DNA of 64,000 nt from assembly GCA_030272155.1 (NCBI GenBank), contig CP126200.1, positions 1,488,001-1,552,000 of the forward strand. Reading direction: 5' to 3'. Each line of letters starts with the position of its first letter. The first letter of the stretch is position 1. Under the pieces are notes generated by a model. It saw only the letters and a program-made list of their open reading frames with translations. It had not been told where the DNA came from and did not search any database. This document shows positions 13,118-24,610 of this stretch, piece by piece. A program made the translations under genes and the position numbers. Source of the DNA: Tetradesmus obliquus (Eukaryota; Chlorophyta; Chlorophyceae; Sphaeropleales; Scenedesmaceae).

Positions 13118-14131
13118 GTAGAAGGCTGTTGATTTCTGGAAACTGCAGCCTGTAGCATACGCACAAGCAGCAGGATGTAGTGTGATGAGCATGCTGCACA
13201 AGTCGAGGTGCGTAAGCCACATGTGATCACTGGTGCGAAGTGACGAGGGATTGGCAAACCAGCAGCCACTACAAGCCAACTCAAAGGGCTTGATCAGGAC
13301 GTTGGCTACAAAGCTGCCAGCAGCATATGTTTTCTGCAAGCGCGGGCGTCACCAACAGGCACGTCCTGCAAGGCCACACCTGCTGCCATGGTGAAGCGGA
13401 GGTGGTTGAGGCAGATGGCCCCTGCTGCCCATGCCATGAAGCCATACTCGACACCAACCATGGCCACACGCTCGTCATCTGCAATGATGATGTCCGTTGC
13501 TGCAGGGATGGTAGAGTTCCGGCAATGGTAGGCAGCAGCAAAAGCAGCAGTTTGAGGTGCTGAAGGGGTCATGCAGTGGTTGCTGCAGATCTTGCAGGAT
13601 GTTGGGTCAAGTGTGCCCGCCCTTGCCTGTTTCTGAAAAGCTGGAAAGTTTGCTGCATGCCAGCAGTACCCAGTACAGGCACTACTCCGCCGATGCTGGA
13701 TGTCCTGCAAGCTGCTGCTGTGACCAACTTGCTGCAAAGATCTCTGCAAATAGGGCGGGAAGCAACTGTCCAGCATCGGCCGAGCGTGCAAGTAACTTAC
13801 CATCTGCAGTCGACCTTATGTTTCCTGTGCCTGTGACTGGCACTGCTGCCTGCGCTCTTGGCTCTGCACATCTGCTGTAGGAGGCTTGAAGGTGAGACAG
13901 TACCCTGTGCTGCTCAATGTGCATGCTGCTAAGACGCACTCCAGAGCTGCTGCCGCAGCCCATCGCCAGCCCAAGTTGGGTTAAGTCATCCCGGTGGTCG
14001 AACGAGCCGCCTCCATGGCCCCCTATATCTGCTAGTTTGAGCAGGTAGCTACTCATGCTGGACAGTTGTTGCAGAGGGCTATCTCGGCGATTGCTGTCAC
14101 GATCCCCTGAGGCGAGCTCGATTGTTAACAT
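11744..14131 (-). CDS. Unrecognised 458-residue protein (7 exons)
   Basis: Exons: 14131-13801, 13652-13380, 13079-12994, 12728-12570, 12366-12337, 12311-12267, 12196-11744. All sites are GT-AG and the phases sum to 1377 nt with TGA at 11744-11746. Exon 1 is supported by a strong donor (gtaagt). Visible features are a Ser/Gly-rich N-terminus, a Cys cluster CKICSNHC at about residues 130-137, a hydrophobic segment in exon 2 (around VGVEYGFMAWAAGAICL) and a conserved-looking block DSWDQISLYVTPWVPGG in exon 4. The C-terminus is acidic and ends EVDWIEDFWAPEVDVGFFD. The 30-nt exon 5 and 45-nt exon 6 are tiny but keep frame. Intron 2 ends in CTG triplets just before the acceptor, as does intron 6. 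I recognise no family. The hydrophobic stretch could be a buried helix or a single membrane pass. Confidence 0.6.
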
Positions 14132-15162
14132 AATTGAGAAGATCAGAATCGTCGGTGCGTGTCACGAGAAGCAGCGGCAGGGCAAACCACGTTCACCTAG
14201 GCGGGCAGATGTGTAGGTGCAGACACCTTGCTTGACGGTATCCACGCAAAGTGCATCACGTAAATGTTAAACATGCCCTATGCAACATCCACCATAGGTT
14301 GATGTGTGTAAGGCACTTTTCAAACCATTAGGGTTCTTGTCCAACAGCATCCATATGCCCGGGCGCAGCAAGCTCTTGTGTGGGCCACCGATGGTTCCGA
14401 CAGGAGACGTAACAGCTTGGAAATTGTATGAGCACATACTGTAGCAGCAGCTTCTGACTGGGGACCAGACTGTGAGCAATGCAGCAGTCGCAGGCTCATG
14501 AACTGCATTAATCAACCTGTCAGCCGCCAAAATGGTTTGGGACAGTGAAGTTTACAGCAGTGACGCTGAAATTCGTTCCATTGGTTCAAGCACCCGGTGC
14601 ACTGCAGGCTGCAAGATGACAACATGTTCATCTGCACGCACGGCCTGCTGCCAGCTGGCAGTGCAAGCAAACTGATGCACCATGTGCCGCGTCAAGGGGC
14701 GCATGCACCGTTTGTCTCTGATGAACGTCAAGCCACGAGGAAATGATTCCAAATTTACCCTTCATAGTTTGATAACAGTCTCCGGCCAAGTAACCTGATA
14801 CACCACCAGAGCGTGACTGTCCGACATGATGGCATCAAAGTCTGATGATCAGACAGCTGCAGAGCTGATTGCCGTCATGACAGGCCCTCACACAACCACG
14901 CCAGACAGTACATGTACGTATACACAGGGACAACAGGTTTACTCAGCGCTGCAGCGGCAGCAGACAGCCTGCAGTGCTCGCCATGGCTGAGACCACTGCA
15001 GGTATCACTGCATTTCCTGCAGCCGTCAAGCCCCAACTTCACAACACAGCAGCAGCAGCAAGGCCATCACTTGCCGCTGTGTTAGGTGGACGCTTCAAGT
15101 TCTGAAACTTGCAAGCGTTCGGCAGTTTGCAGGCATTTCCATCCACACGTCAGGAGGCTCTG
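14132..15162. other. Intergenic, no gene recognised
   Basis: About 1 kb between the start of the 458-residue gene and the stop of the helical-repeat gene, both on the minus strand. It should contain the promoter of the former and the 3' UTR of the latter. I see no coding signature or clear regulatory motif. Confidence 0.5.
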
Positions 15163-17533
15163 TCAACTGGGGCTGCGGCAGCTGCCATGCCAGCATGTCG
15201 CCACACGCAGCCGCATTACGCTGCTCCACGCAGGGTGCAACTTGAGGTAGCTGTCCACAGCGACCGCAGCACGCCATCCTCCATAGGGTGTCGCAGCTGC
15301 TGCAATCGCGCAACGCAGCAGCTGCTCCAAGTGCTTGCCCTGCAGGCTGGCCACTGCTGGGAGCATCCACATGCGCTGAAAAACATCGCACTTGCTGCAT
15401 TCCAGTGCGGCTGCCAGCACCTGGCAGCATGCATCAGCACTTAAGGGGGCTGCATCCTTTCTTCACCAAACCAATTGTCTTCCATTGACCCAGTGCCTCA
15501 ATCAGCATGCGCAGCGTATTCCATGCATCACTGCGCACCGCCAGCACCATGGCAGGCACAAGCAAGTCATCAGCAGCTGCCGCCAACGGGGAGTTCAGCA
15601 GCACTGCCAGACTACTCATGCTACCTGCCCCCACTGCTGCCTGCAACGCTGCAGCCACTGCTGCGGGCTGCAGCTGGTTAAACACAGGAAGTGCAGCAAG
15701 TAACTGCAGGTTGCCGCCGTCTCCCATTGCCGCTGCTGCCTCTACTATGCTGGCTAGCTGGGCAGGGCTGATTTGCTCGGCAGCTTCCTGGTGGCACAGC
15801 ACATGCAAATTGCTGTGTGGCGCCTGCAATGCCTGTTTCATCAGGGCTGCTACTGCATCTGCTGGCAGCTGTTCTGCACCTTCCAGCAGGTTAAGCTGGT
15901 AAAACCGGGAGCTTACCAGTCCCATGTCATCATCCAGAACGATAGCCCGTTGCATCAGCGGCAGCACTTGCTCGTGGGTCAGGTCATTAAGTGCGTCACA
16001 GTCCAAGTTCAGCATCATGGTTTACATCACCTCCATGTGATTGCGCTCAACTGCGGCTTGCAGCAAGTCCAGGGCTTCAGTTGTGGAGAGCTCCAAAGCA
16101 GTGTTGGCAGACTTGCGTATCACGATCGCAGCTGTGCCTGATACACCTTTGATGCTGCTGTTGATGGACAGGTACAGGAGGTCAAGCAGGTCTGCCTCAT
16201 CAATCTGCATGGTACATGGTGGCATGGGCAGCAACAACAGCATGAGTGCTTGTAGCCACTGCAGGGCAGGTGCCTCGGCAGGTGTACTTGCTCCGGGCTA
16301 AGAAGTCAAGCGCGATTGTTGGGTGTTGGGGCCACACCTGCACATACTGCCACCAACATGCAAGTATGCTGCCTGCGGGCAACATGCTGTGCCGTGCAAG
16401 GCGTACCTGGCCAATGTCTTTGCACTTCATCCAGTAGCAGTTATCAGTGAACAGCGACTTCATCATGGGTGGGATGTCGCCTGCGAGCCCCAGGGCGCTC
16501 TGCGCAATGATCCATACCTCAGCGCCTGCAGGACGGCAAGCACGTCAAACAGTCGAGGTCACCAAAGAGTCACAACCACACTTGAGCATCTTTGTGCCAG
16601 GCCCTGGCTGTGGTTTGCACATTGCAGCTGGGCGCGGTGCCACCGCATGCACTGATGTCATATACTGAGCTACGCACAGTATGTGTGTGCTTGCAATGAC
16701 CAAGAAGACACCTTCTACACATTAGCAGCTTTCCTGCAAGCAAAAAAATTGAGTCCCCTGCACGTTTGCAGCTGACAAGGTGTAATACCAGCACTGAGCT
16801 TAAATGCGAAGTTCTTTGGGCTTGCTGTACAAACAGGCACAGGCACACGTTTGGATGCCAACTCAACCACTCACCTTCCAAACCCTGCCTGGCTGCTGCC
16901 GCAATCGCCTTGTAAGGCACTTTGACATCCAGCTCGCACAGCTCGATGGCCAGGCTGCGCGGCATGCGTGGGATGGCAAGCAGTCCTGCAGGAACGCTGG
17001 GGTGCTCTGCCAGGCGTGCTTCTGGCAGGCTGTTGAGCAGCCAGTGCACTGCTGACATGTGCTTAGCCTGCAGTGCAGGTGCCGTGGCATGTGCTGCATC
17101 TTTTACTGCTGCCAGAAGCCAGGTGGTGTCGGGCTGGTCTCTCAAAAGCTGCAGCAAAACAGAGCGCAGCAGCTTGCTGCTTGCACACATGCAGCAGACG
17201 TCCAACAAGCTCCACGCGCCAGCTGCAATGAGGCAGACAACATCACATGGGCGGAGGGGGGGGGGGGGGTCCGTTGCTGTGAGCAATAGAAGTAGCAAGG
17301 CAAGTGCTTGCAAGGAACACAGCAGGCAAGAGGGACCACCAACCACCTGTTTCCAACTTACAGCAGTGCTGGCTTCATCATGCTTACCCCTCACCTGCAC
17401 AGCTCGCCTCGAGCAGCTCATAAACTACATCGTGGTCTCCGTTCTGAGGCTCAACATCATTCGTGCTCGAACTACCATCGAAACTTTGACGGTCTAGCCC
17501 AGCAGGACACTTGAGAATGCCGCAGCATAACAT
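15163..17533 (-). CDS. Helical-repeat protein gene interrupted by an in-frame TAA
   Basis: Exons: 17533-17395, 17222-16875, 16525-16407, 16258-15467, 15420-15163. Phases agree and the total is 552 codons. The product is Leu/Ala-rich and built from degenerate units of about 33-36 residues with the pattern helix-loop-helix (for example ALDLLQAAVERNHMEV and AALMKQALQAPHSNLHVL), which suggests an alpha-solenoid scaffold. It is not clearly ankyrin or HEAT. Codon 281 (16024-16022) is TAA, in frame between two repeat units, and the same frame continues with repeat-like sequence for another 185 codons. Either the gene is broken, or the stop is removed by a small unrecognised intron, or the base is wrong; a 60-nt in-frame intron from gtgatg is conceivable but has weak sites. 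The start is the ATG at 17533, opening MLCCGILKCPAGL. Function unknown. Confidence 0.6.
17256..17269. repeat. G14 homopolymer (C14 on the transcript)
   Basis: Fourteen consecutive G on the plus strand, within intron 1 (17223-17394) of the helical-repeat gene. In the transcript this is a C-tract about 33 nt before the acceptor, where it can serve as a polypyrimidine tract. Confidence 0.9.
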
Positions 17534-18531
17534 GCGAAGTGCCGATAACCTTGCACCTTGCGTCCTCCTTCATCAATTTGAAGTTCAACGGACACATCTG
17601 ATGTTATAACTGATGGACATCATGCCTATACCGTGAAAACATGTCTTCCTGTGTACAGCAGGTTAGGGTTTGGCCTGACTGTTGGCAGTGCACTGATGAG
17701 CTGGGCTACTACAAGTCACTAGCATAAGAATACATCCAATGATACATCATTTGTGTCAGGATTACGCAAATATGGTTGTGTGCAACCGGCCATGTGCTGT
17801 TTTGGCTGGTCTGTTGGGTGTTTCAGTTGGGTGAGAAAGTACACGTAGATGTGTAAAGTTTCAGCCACAAAAATGATTTCATGATGCAGCTTGATCAGGC
17901 TGTGCAGGTGATGCCCCACTTTGGCAACGAGCAATTCGCACATGAAGAACAAGTCATGTGTACAGGCCTGTAAGGCTTTGCGGACTGCGTAGTCTTGCAG
18001 ATTGAAGGCTGAGACGCAATGCAAGGCTTTGACGACAGCATCGTCACGCAAAATGATCAGCATGCTGGCAACATCTGCATACTTTGATTTGTACTGCAGC
18101 ACAGCTGTACATGCAGGTACACATAGTACAGTCGTCGATCAGGCTATCTTAAAGATTCTAAATAATAAACAAAATCAGCGAAATTCAAATAGTATCTGGA
18201 CTGTTAGATGGACGATGACTGGCATCACGATGCACACGGCGTCGGTGAGCGGTGAGCTGTTGCGCAACAGCCGGTATTGTGGCGCTAAAATACCGGTATT
18301 TTGGCGCGATAAACCGGCGTGAGCAGCTGCGTACAAGCCGAATCCTTGTTTATAGCATGCCTTGCTTGATGAAATGCTTGATTAAGTGGCGAATGAAATG
18401 ATAAGCTGCAATACCACGCTGCTATGATGTGCTCAGCTCCTGCACTCCTTGTGCGTGTTGGCACGATCCCAGCATCTGCATCATCAAAGTTCGTAGAACA
18501 TGGTTTTGTGTGACTCCCACAGCCTCCTCCC

Positions 18532-18563
<32 letters not shown>

Positions 18564-19066
18564 TGCAGCAGCAGTACTGCTAGATCTGAGATCGCGACAG
18601 CAGCAGCAGCAGCAGACACCACCCAGCAGTGGAACACCAGCATGGCAGGTAACACATCGATATATGAGGGTTGCATCTCTCCACACCTACTGCAGGATTT
18701 GCGGCGAACACCATCCAAACCATGCCAGCACAATCACGTCGATCAACAGGCGCCGGCTGAACTAAGCTGTGATCCCAATCAAAGCTGCTCAGCAGCGTTG
18801 CCCATACACTGCGCGACACCGCAGAACATCACGTCCAACAGTACCAGCAACACAGGTTAACACCACTAAAACCAGTGCTAGCCAGTTTTTCGCATCCATC
18901 ATGGAGCCAGCAACATCATGACACCGCTGCCACAGCTACAAGCTTCAGTGAAGCTGGTTGCACAGTGATGGTGACACTGGTGCACAGCAGCAGGACTCGA
19001 CCTTGCTGCAGCGCTGCTTAGGACCCTGTTGCTGCCTCGCGATGTTTGTCTGCCTTTGAGACGCAT
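17534..19066. other. Intergenic with one doubtful ORF and a palindrome
   Basis: No confident gene. A minus-strand frame at 17719-18102 translates to 127 residues without triplet bias and with amphipathic helix character, such as DYAVRKALQACTHDLFFMCE. It might be a remnant or exon of a helical protein like the adjacent gene, but nothing confirms it. A CAG run lies at 18534-18576. Confidence 0.35.
18287..18302. repeat. 16-nt palindrome AAAATACCGGTATTTT
   Basis: A perfect self-complementary 16-mer. It sits inside an imperfect direct repeat (CCGGTATT followed by GTGGCGC or TTGGCGC) spanning about 18270-18310. It could be a protein-binding site or the trace of a small inverted-repeat element. It is isolated from any gene. 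Confidence 0.5.
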
Positions 19067-19211
19067 CTATTTCTTTGCAGTGAAGAAGGCACTGATCTTT
19101 TTGGAGCCTGCTGCATGCTTGGCCATCTTGGCTGCCGCTGCTGCAGCGCGCGACTCCTCTGCCTTCTTGCGCGCTGCATCTTTGGGGTCAATAACCTAGT
19201 GCAGGGCATAG

Positions 19212-19248
<37 letters not shown>

Positions 19249-20556
19249 GTTGGCACTTGGACATGCAATGTGCCAGCTGCAACAAAGGGCGCACACAACA
19301 ACGCAGAATAGCCTAGAGGTGGACGTTGCCAGCTTGACTACTGTCCTGCAAGTTTAGAGCAGTTCTGAATGCCCACCTTCTGCTTTTTCTCTGCATCTGG
19401 CGGGGTGGAGGCAAGTGCTGCTGGCCGAGTTGCAGCAGCGCTGCCGTCTGCTGCAGCACCTGCAAGCCGCAGGCACGGATGCAAAGTGCATTTGCGGCGT
19501 CAGTCAGCTGTGCTTGCAACCCTGGCGCAAAGCACTGCTGTGTCAAATGAATCCGGCACAGGCTACGCAGTGGCCAGCAGTACCCATCCAGTTCAGCGCC
19601 TGCTCGCAGTAAATTGCTGCAAATGCAGGTTTCAGCGGCAACAAGGAAGGCACAGGCAGTTACAACCTGTCATGGTACATAGTGATCAAAGGGCAGCGCA
19701 GAAAACACTTGCAGGTACTTGATGGCAGCTGCTGCGCAGCACCTCACACTTACTGAATGCGCGTGCATCCATCCCATAGCTCGCCACCAGCTTGCCATGC
19801 CACGCCTGGCTCATGTACTCTTTCAAGTAGCCCAGCACATACGCCTGCTGCTCCTGCGGCGGCAGCCCTGCTATGCTGGCTGGCGAGTGGGTTTGGAAGG
19901 CAGCCAGCGCTTGGCTCACACACACCCGCAGGTACGCAAGCACCTGCACGACAGCGCGGCAGCCGGATGGGTGCCAGCCACCCAAGCATATCGCTGTGTG
20001 TGATGGTGGGTTGAGGGACACATGAAGCCAACATGCAGCTGTAGCACAATCGGCAACTGCCGGCAGGAGCAGCCATGACAGTAGTGCTGCACTATAACAC
20101 TTATGGTGCTAAGTCTGCCTCTGCCCACCTTGGTGTTGTTCAGCCTGTAGTAGCAGCAGTCTTCTAGCACCTTCACATCACAGATGCACGGCAGCTGCTG
20201 TGCTGCCAGCCCCAGCAGCTGCTGCGCTGCAGGCCACTCCTCGCAGCACAGCAGCGACTCTGCCTCCTGGAACATGTCAGCTGCCTGCGGACAACACATC
20301 CATCATCACATCACTGTTTGCAGCCAGAACACTAGAATTGGTTGCAACATGTGCCATCGGCATGCATGCATGCTGCAGCACCATGCATGCATGCAGCGCT
20401 GCTGCTGCTGGTTCTATTGTGCTGGCCGTGCAGCCTGACAACAGCTGCTCAGCTGCGGGACGCACCTGGTCTGGCGCTGACCGCAGCAGCGCCAGCAGCA
20501 CGTACACTGCATTAACTGGCGATGCCAGAAACGCACTGCCGTCTGCGCAGCACACC

Positions 20557-20600
<44 letters not shown>

Positions 20601-21403
20601 TGTAAGGCAGACAACAAGTCTGTGTGTGTAGGCGATGCAGACGATCACACCGTGCAGCTGCGGCCACTCCTATTCTATCCTGTTTGTCGCACTTTCAAGT
20701 GAAAGCGCAGCATTTATACAGTTGTTGAGAACCTCCCATGCACTCCCGCACAGCTGTGTTGCTGCGGGAAGGCGGCCTGATTGTCTAGATTCTCCTTGCA
20801 AATTCAAGTGCACTCTTTGCAGGATAAGCACGGGTCTATGTGTTGAGGAGACATCTCAGCTGCTGCCGCGCACCTGATATGAATGACTCGCCCACCAGCC
20901 AGCTGCACGCTGCGTGCTTGACCCGGTTCACCTCCAGCAAGCCGCTGGCTGTCAGGATGTATTGCTGCTGCTGGCCTGCGATGTAAGCATGCCGGTCAGC
21001 AGTCTGAAGATAACTAGAACTTTGATAAAACAGCAGTGACATGGCATCTGTGCATCTAGCAGCTGCTTGCTTGCTGGTATCATGAAAATTCATAGTCAGG
21101 TGCAAAAAGTGACTGTGCAACATCTGCCGGAAGATTCTAACATGTGAGCACTTCCGTAGCTCAGGCTCTGACCCTACAGCATGCAATAGCTTATGCAGTA
21201 ACAGTAGGCTTACCTGTGCTTGGGTTCGGCAGCTGGAGAAGTTTGTAACCTGCTGGCTGTACTTCTGCATCTCCATCTGCAGATGATGGTTCCCCTGCAT
21301 GGTGCAGCAGCACTGTGCTCAGCTGCCTGCTGCCTCATGCTTCTCAAGCTATCAAGGGTCCCTGAGGATGCCCACCTTTCAAGATCAACACCCTACTGGC
21401 CAT
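19067..21403 (-). CDS. RNASEH2B: Ribonuclease H2 subunit B
   Basis: Non-catalytic B subunit of the heterotrimeric nuclear RNase H2, which removes ribonucleotides misincorporated in DNA and RNA in RNA:DNA hybrids. Exons: 21403-21376, 21294-21214, 20975-20874, 20542-20466, 20284-20129, 19943-19754, 19459-19377, 19195-19067. All are GT-AG and phase-consistent, 846 nt, 281 residues (human about 312). Family features in order: N-terminal MASRVLILKG then LPNPSTG (triple-barrel start), SWLVGESFISGDG with FLASPVNAVYVLLALL, and the wHTH block CICDVKVLEDCCYYRLNNTKVLAYLR. A helical segment follows, then a C-terminal Lys/Ala tail. The tail ends KKISAFFTAKK, resembling the C-terminal PCNA-binding (PIP-like) motif of animal RNASEH2B. 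It is divergently arranged with the Alfin gene across 535 bp. Confidence 0.88.
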
Positions 21404-21938
21404 CTCCCGGCAGTCCCAGCAGCTTCAACGGCAGTTTTGTGGCGAGTGTAAGCTGTTGCCTGCTCTAAGTTCGTCAAAATATAAAGTTAAGTAGTGTCAA
21501 GCTTCTGGATAGAGGACGAGCGTGATGATTGAGAGAATGCGTCGCCAAATTTGAATTGGTCGAGAGGCTGAACTCCAACAGTGTCACGGTGAAACGATAA
21601 GCAACCGAGATAGTTCTCAAACCTAGCTGGTGTGGCTGTGAAAGTACTTACTGCTACCCTCCTGCTCCAAACCCTACCGGACCTGGTTTGCCATTATCGG
21701 CTGGCCCCTCAAGCAGCAGTACACGTCAAATGTTTGATCATTGATTAGTGCTTGTGTTGTTTGGTGCATTGAGCTGTCTGATTGACCTATCCTCTGGCCC
21801 ACCACCACAACCAGCAGGCTGCTCTTCGCGTGTAGGCTGTCTGATCAGCGTAGCCGGCTGCGTGTCGGTAGCTAAAGACACAGCTGTGCCGCCGGGCGGC
21901 AGCAAATGCACTGAACAGTCCAAAGGCCAGGCACAGCT
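21404..21938. promoter_or_regulatory. Putative bidirectional promoter, RNASEH2B / Alfin gene
   Basis: The two start codons (21403 minus, 21939 plus) are head to head, so this 535-bp stretch should contain both promoters and 5' UTRs. It is lower in triplet repeats than its flanks. No clear TATA box or named motif was assigned. Confidence 0.45.
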
Positions 21939-24610
21939 ATGAGCGAAGCGTTCCCCAGGACCCCCGAAGAGATTGCTGACGACTACTTTGCTCGTCGAGG
22001 AGGGATTCTGCGGGCTCTCACAGACGGTGAGCCCATACAGGCCCTTGCCGACGGTGCAGAAGCTATTTTGTTGAACAAGTGTTTGCAGCTGCCAAATGCT
22101 CCGCTCTGCCATCAACTTGTTGCTGCAGAGGTTGAAGACTTCTATCAAGCATGCGATCCTGAGAAGGAGAACCTATGCCTCTACGGTGAGTGCGCTGCAG
22201 CTCGCCACCCATCAGCAGCAGCACATGTAGTGCTTCCTGTGCACATCTGCCTTCACCCATGCTTCCTGCAGCCTCTTACCACCTCAAGCTGTACGCAACA
22301 CATCATTTCTAGCTATCAACCCGCTGCTGTGGCCCTGTGTTGCACCGCAGGCGAGCGCAACGGTGCTTGGAGTGTAGAACTGCCAGCAGAGGAGGTGCCT
22401 CCTGAGCTGCCAGAGCCCTGCTTGGGTGTTAACTTTGCGCGAGATGGCATGGCTCGCAAGGACTGGCTGGCGCTGGTGGCAGTGCACTCGGATGCGTGGC
22501 TGATGGCAGTGGCCTTCTTCTATGCAGTCAAGCTGGACCGAGAGGGCAGGTGCGCAGCTGCACGGCACAGAAGCAGCTGATGCAGCAGCGCGGAGGCAGC
22601 TGAGGCGACGGCGTAAAGCAGCAATGGTTGGGGGATTGAGGGCAGCGGCTGCCTTGAGCAGCAGGGCCTGTGGCATGCCGCAGTAGCTCACAGCGTCTGG
22701 CATGCTGCATGTTTCAGTGCAGTGTGTGGCGCATCGAACGTTGGCAGCAGCAGCAGCTCAAGCGCAGGAGACGGTGTGCAGCTTCGGGCCGTCGTGTGTC
22801 TGCAGGAGAGCAACAGCAGAAGCCCGCCAGATGGTGCTGCAGGTGGTCGCCTGCTGTGCATGTTGTAGAGCTGCCGCTGCATCGTTGAATCATCAGCAAC
22901 AGCAGCTGTAGCAATCAAGCAACTGCTTCCACCCTCTCACCACGCGCGTGTTGTGCCGTTTATTGTGGTATTGGTGCAGGTCGAAGCTGTTCAAGCAGAT
23001 CAACTCGCTGCCCACGCTGTTTGAGGTGGTCACGGGCAGGGCCAAGCTGCCGCCTAGCGCAAAGCCAGCGGGGGCAGCAGGCGGCAGCAAGCCAGCAGGT
23101 GCAAAGCGGAAGCAGGACGGCGCAATGGTGAGCAGCAGCAACAGCAGCAGCAGCAGCAGCAGCAGCGGCGGGTGTGCCTGTGTCCTATTAACATGATGCA
23201 CAGCAGTGCGACATGTGCAGCAGCATCAACGGCCTCCAGAAGCTACAGGAACAGCAGCAAGCAATGGATACTGCAGAATTCTGCGCGCCCTTGCAGGAGA
23301 GTGCAACATGATGTATACCGGCACTTCTTTGCCTCACACTCTCGGTCTTATCGCAGATGCCCTGTGCTGCTGGCTGGCTGGCTAAGAGATCAAGTACTGA
23401 CAGCATGCTGTGCCCTGCCGCCTGCCTGCTCTTGTACATGTCTGCGCTGCTTGACACATCAGCCGGAGGGCTACACAGGCACAGGCTCAGCATCAGGCTC
23501 CAAGAACCCTAGCCCCGGCACGCGGCAGTTGATGCCGCATGACGTGTCACCCATGCTAGTAGGAGCAATGGCGGAGGTGAGCGCTGTGTGAATTGCAGCA
23601 GATGCAGCGCGGGCGCTGTGGACAGCAGTGCGCAGCAGTAGGCGCGTTGTGCAGCCAGCAGCAGCACCTTCAGCCGCGCGGCTAGTTATGTAGGGTTGAC
23701 TGGATTGAACCAAGCTGCTGTGCAACACAGTAAATGCATAACGACTTGACTAGCTTGAACCTGCACCGTGTCCACATTTGCAGTCAAACCAGGCGCTGCT
23801 GCTGCGCTGCATGCTGCTCAACCTTGTTAACGACACTAACACACTGTGCACACACTGCTGGCACTGCTGCTTTGCTGTATTTGCTGCTGCAGCTGTTCTG
23901 GCCTGATGATGGGCTGTGGTACCCGGTGCGCATCGAGCGGCTTGACCCAGGCAGCCGCACAGCAAAGTGAGTACGGCAACCAGGAACCTGACGTTATTTC
24001 TCAACTTGTGTTGATTTAGGTGTTGGGTGTCACGTCCGTTTGATGCATTCCCAATGCTCTGAGATTGCGCATATTGCTCCATCCTCTGTCACGCTAGCGT
24101 GGCAGTTCCGCAGTCGTAGCCTTGCTGTAGCAGTTTTAGCAGCTGTGTGAGCCTACCGCCTGCACAACTGGCGTGGCAGCCAAAGGAGCAGTGCCTATAC
24201 AGTGTGCTTGTTGTGAACCCTTTCAGCCAGCTGATTTCAGGATGGTAGAGTGCAGGCATCTGATACGGTAAGATACCACGTGACAGAGGATACTCATGCA
24301 GCATGATCTGCAGCATGATCTGTTGTACATCAACTTCTGTGCTGCAACTTTGTCGGTGTAAATTGTTGAATGTCTGCTTGCAGGATCCTATACCTGCCAG
24401 GGCTCGAGGAGCAGGACCTAGACCTGGACGACATCATGCAGCACATCACATGTTCCTGGTGTTACTAACATTGTTATGTTGTCATTATGTATGCCTGCTT
24501 GCAGGATCCTGTACCTGCCAGGGCTCGAGGAGGAAGACCTAGACCTGGATGACATCATCCGTGACGGCCACATGATGCTGCAGCAGCCGCAGCAGCCGCA
24601 GCCCTTCTAG
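21939..24610 (+). CDS. Alfin-domain protein with C-terminal Tudor-like module
   Basis: Chromatin-associated protein of the plant Alfin-like type. Exons: 21939-22026, 22129-22185, 22351-22549, 22980-23127, 23463-23576, 23893-23966, 24505-24610. Phases agree, 786 nt, 261 residues. Residues 1-134 are a clear Alfin domain: PRTPEEIADDYFARRGG, the block DPEKENLCLYG, LPAEEVPPELPEP, FARDGMARKDWLALVAVHSD, and LFKQINSLPTLFEVVTG. A Lys/Ala/Ser-rich linker follows. Plant Alfin-like proteins end in a PHD finger that reads H3K4 methylation. No PHD Cys/His pattern is visible here in any frame. Instead residues about 203-246 (LFWPDDGLWYPVRIERLDPG then KILYLPGLEEEDLDLDDI) resemble a Tudor fold. The last exon exists in two tandem copies; the second gives the ending used here. 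The link between exons 4 and 5 rests on phase only. Confidence 0.78.
24384..24468 (+). repeat. Duplicate (alternative) copy of the last Alfin-gene exon
   Basis: This copy starts after a CAG acceptor and encodes ILYLPGLEEQDLDLDDIM, almost identical to the true last exon 121 bp downstream (24505). It then diverges and stops at TAA 24466-24468. If spliced it would give an alternative C-terminus (QHITCSWCY). The upstream intron tail is duplicated too. Confidence 0.85.

Noticed and set aside
15163-17533. Ankyrin-repeat annotation of the helical protein
   Set aside because: The units are about 33-36 residues, but the ankyrin signature (G-TPLH-A type) is missing; it is kept as an unassigned helical repeat.
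17640-17665. Telomere-like GTTAGGG sequence
   Set aside because: A single copy, not a tandem array.
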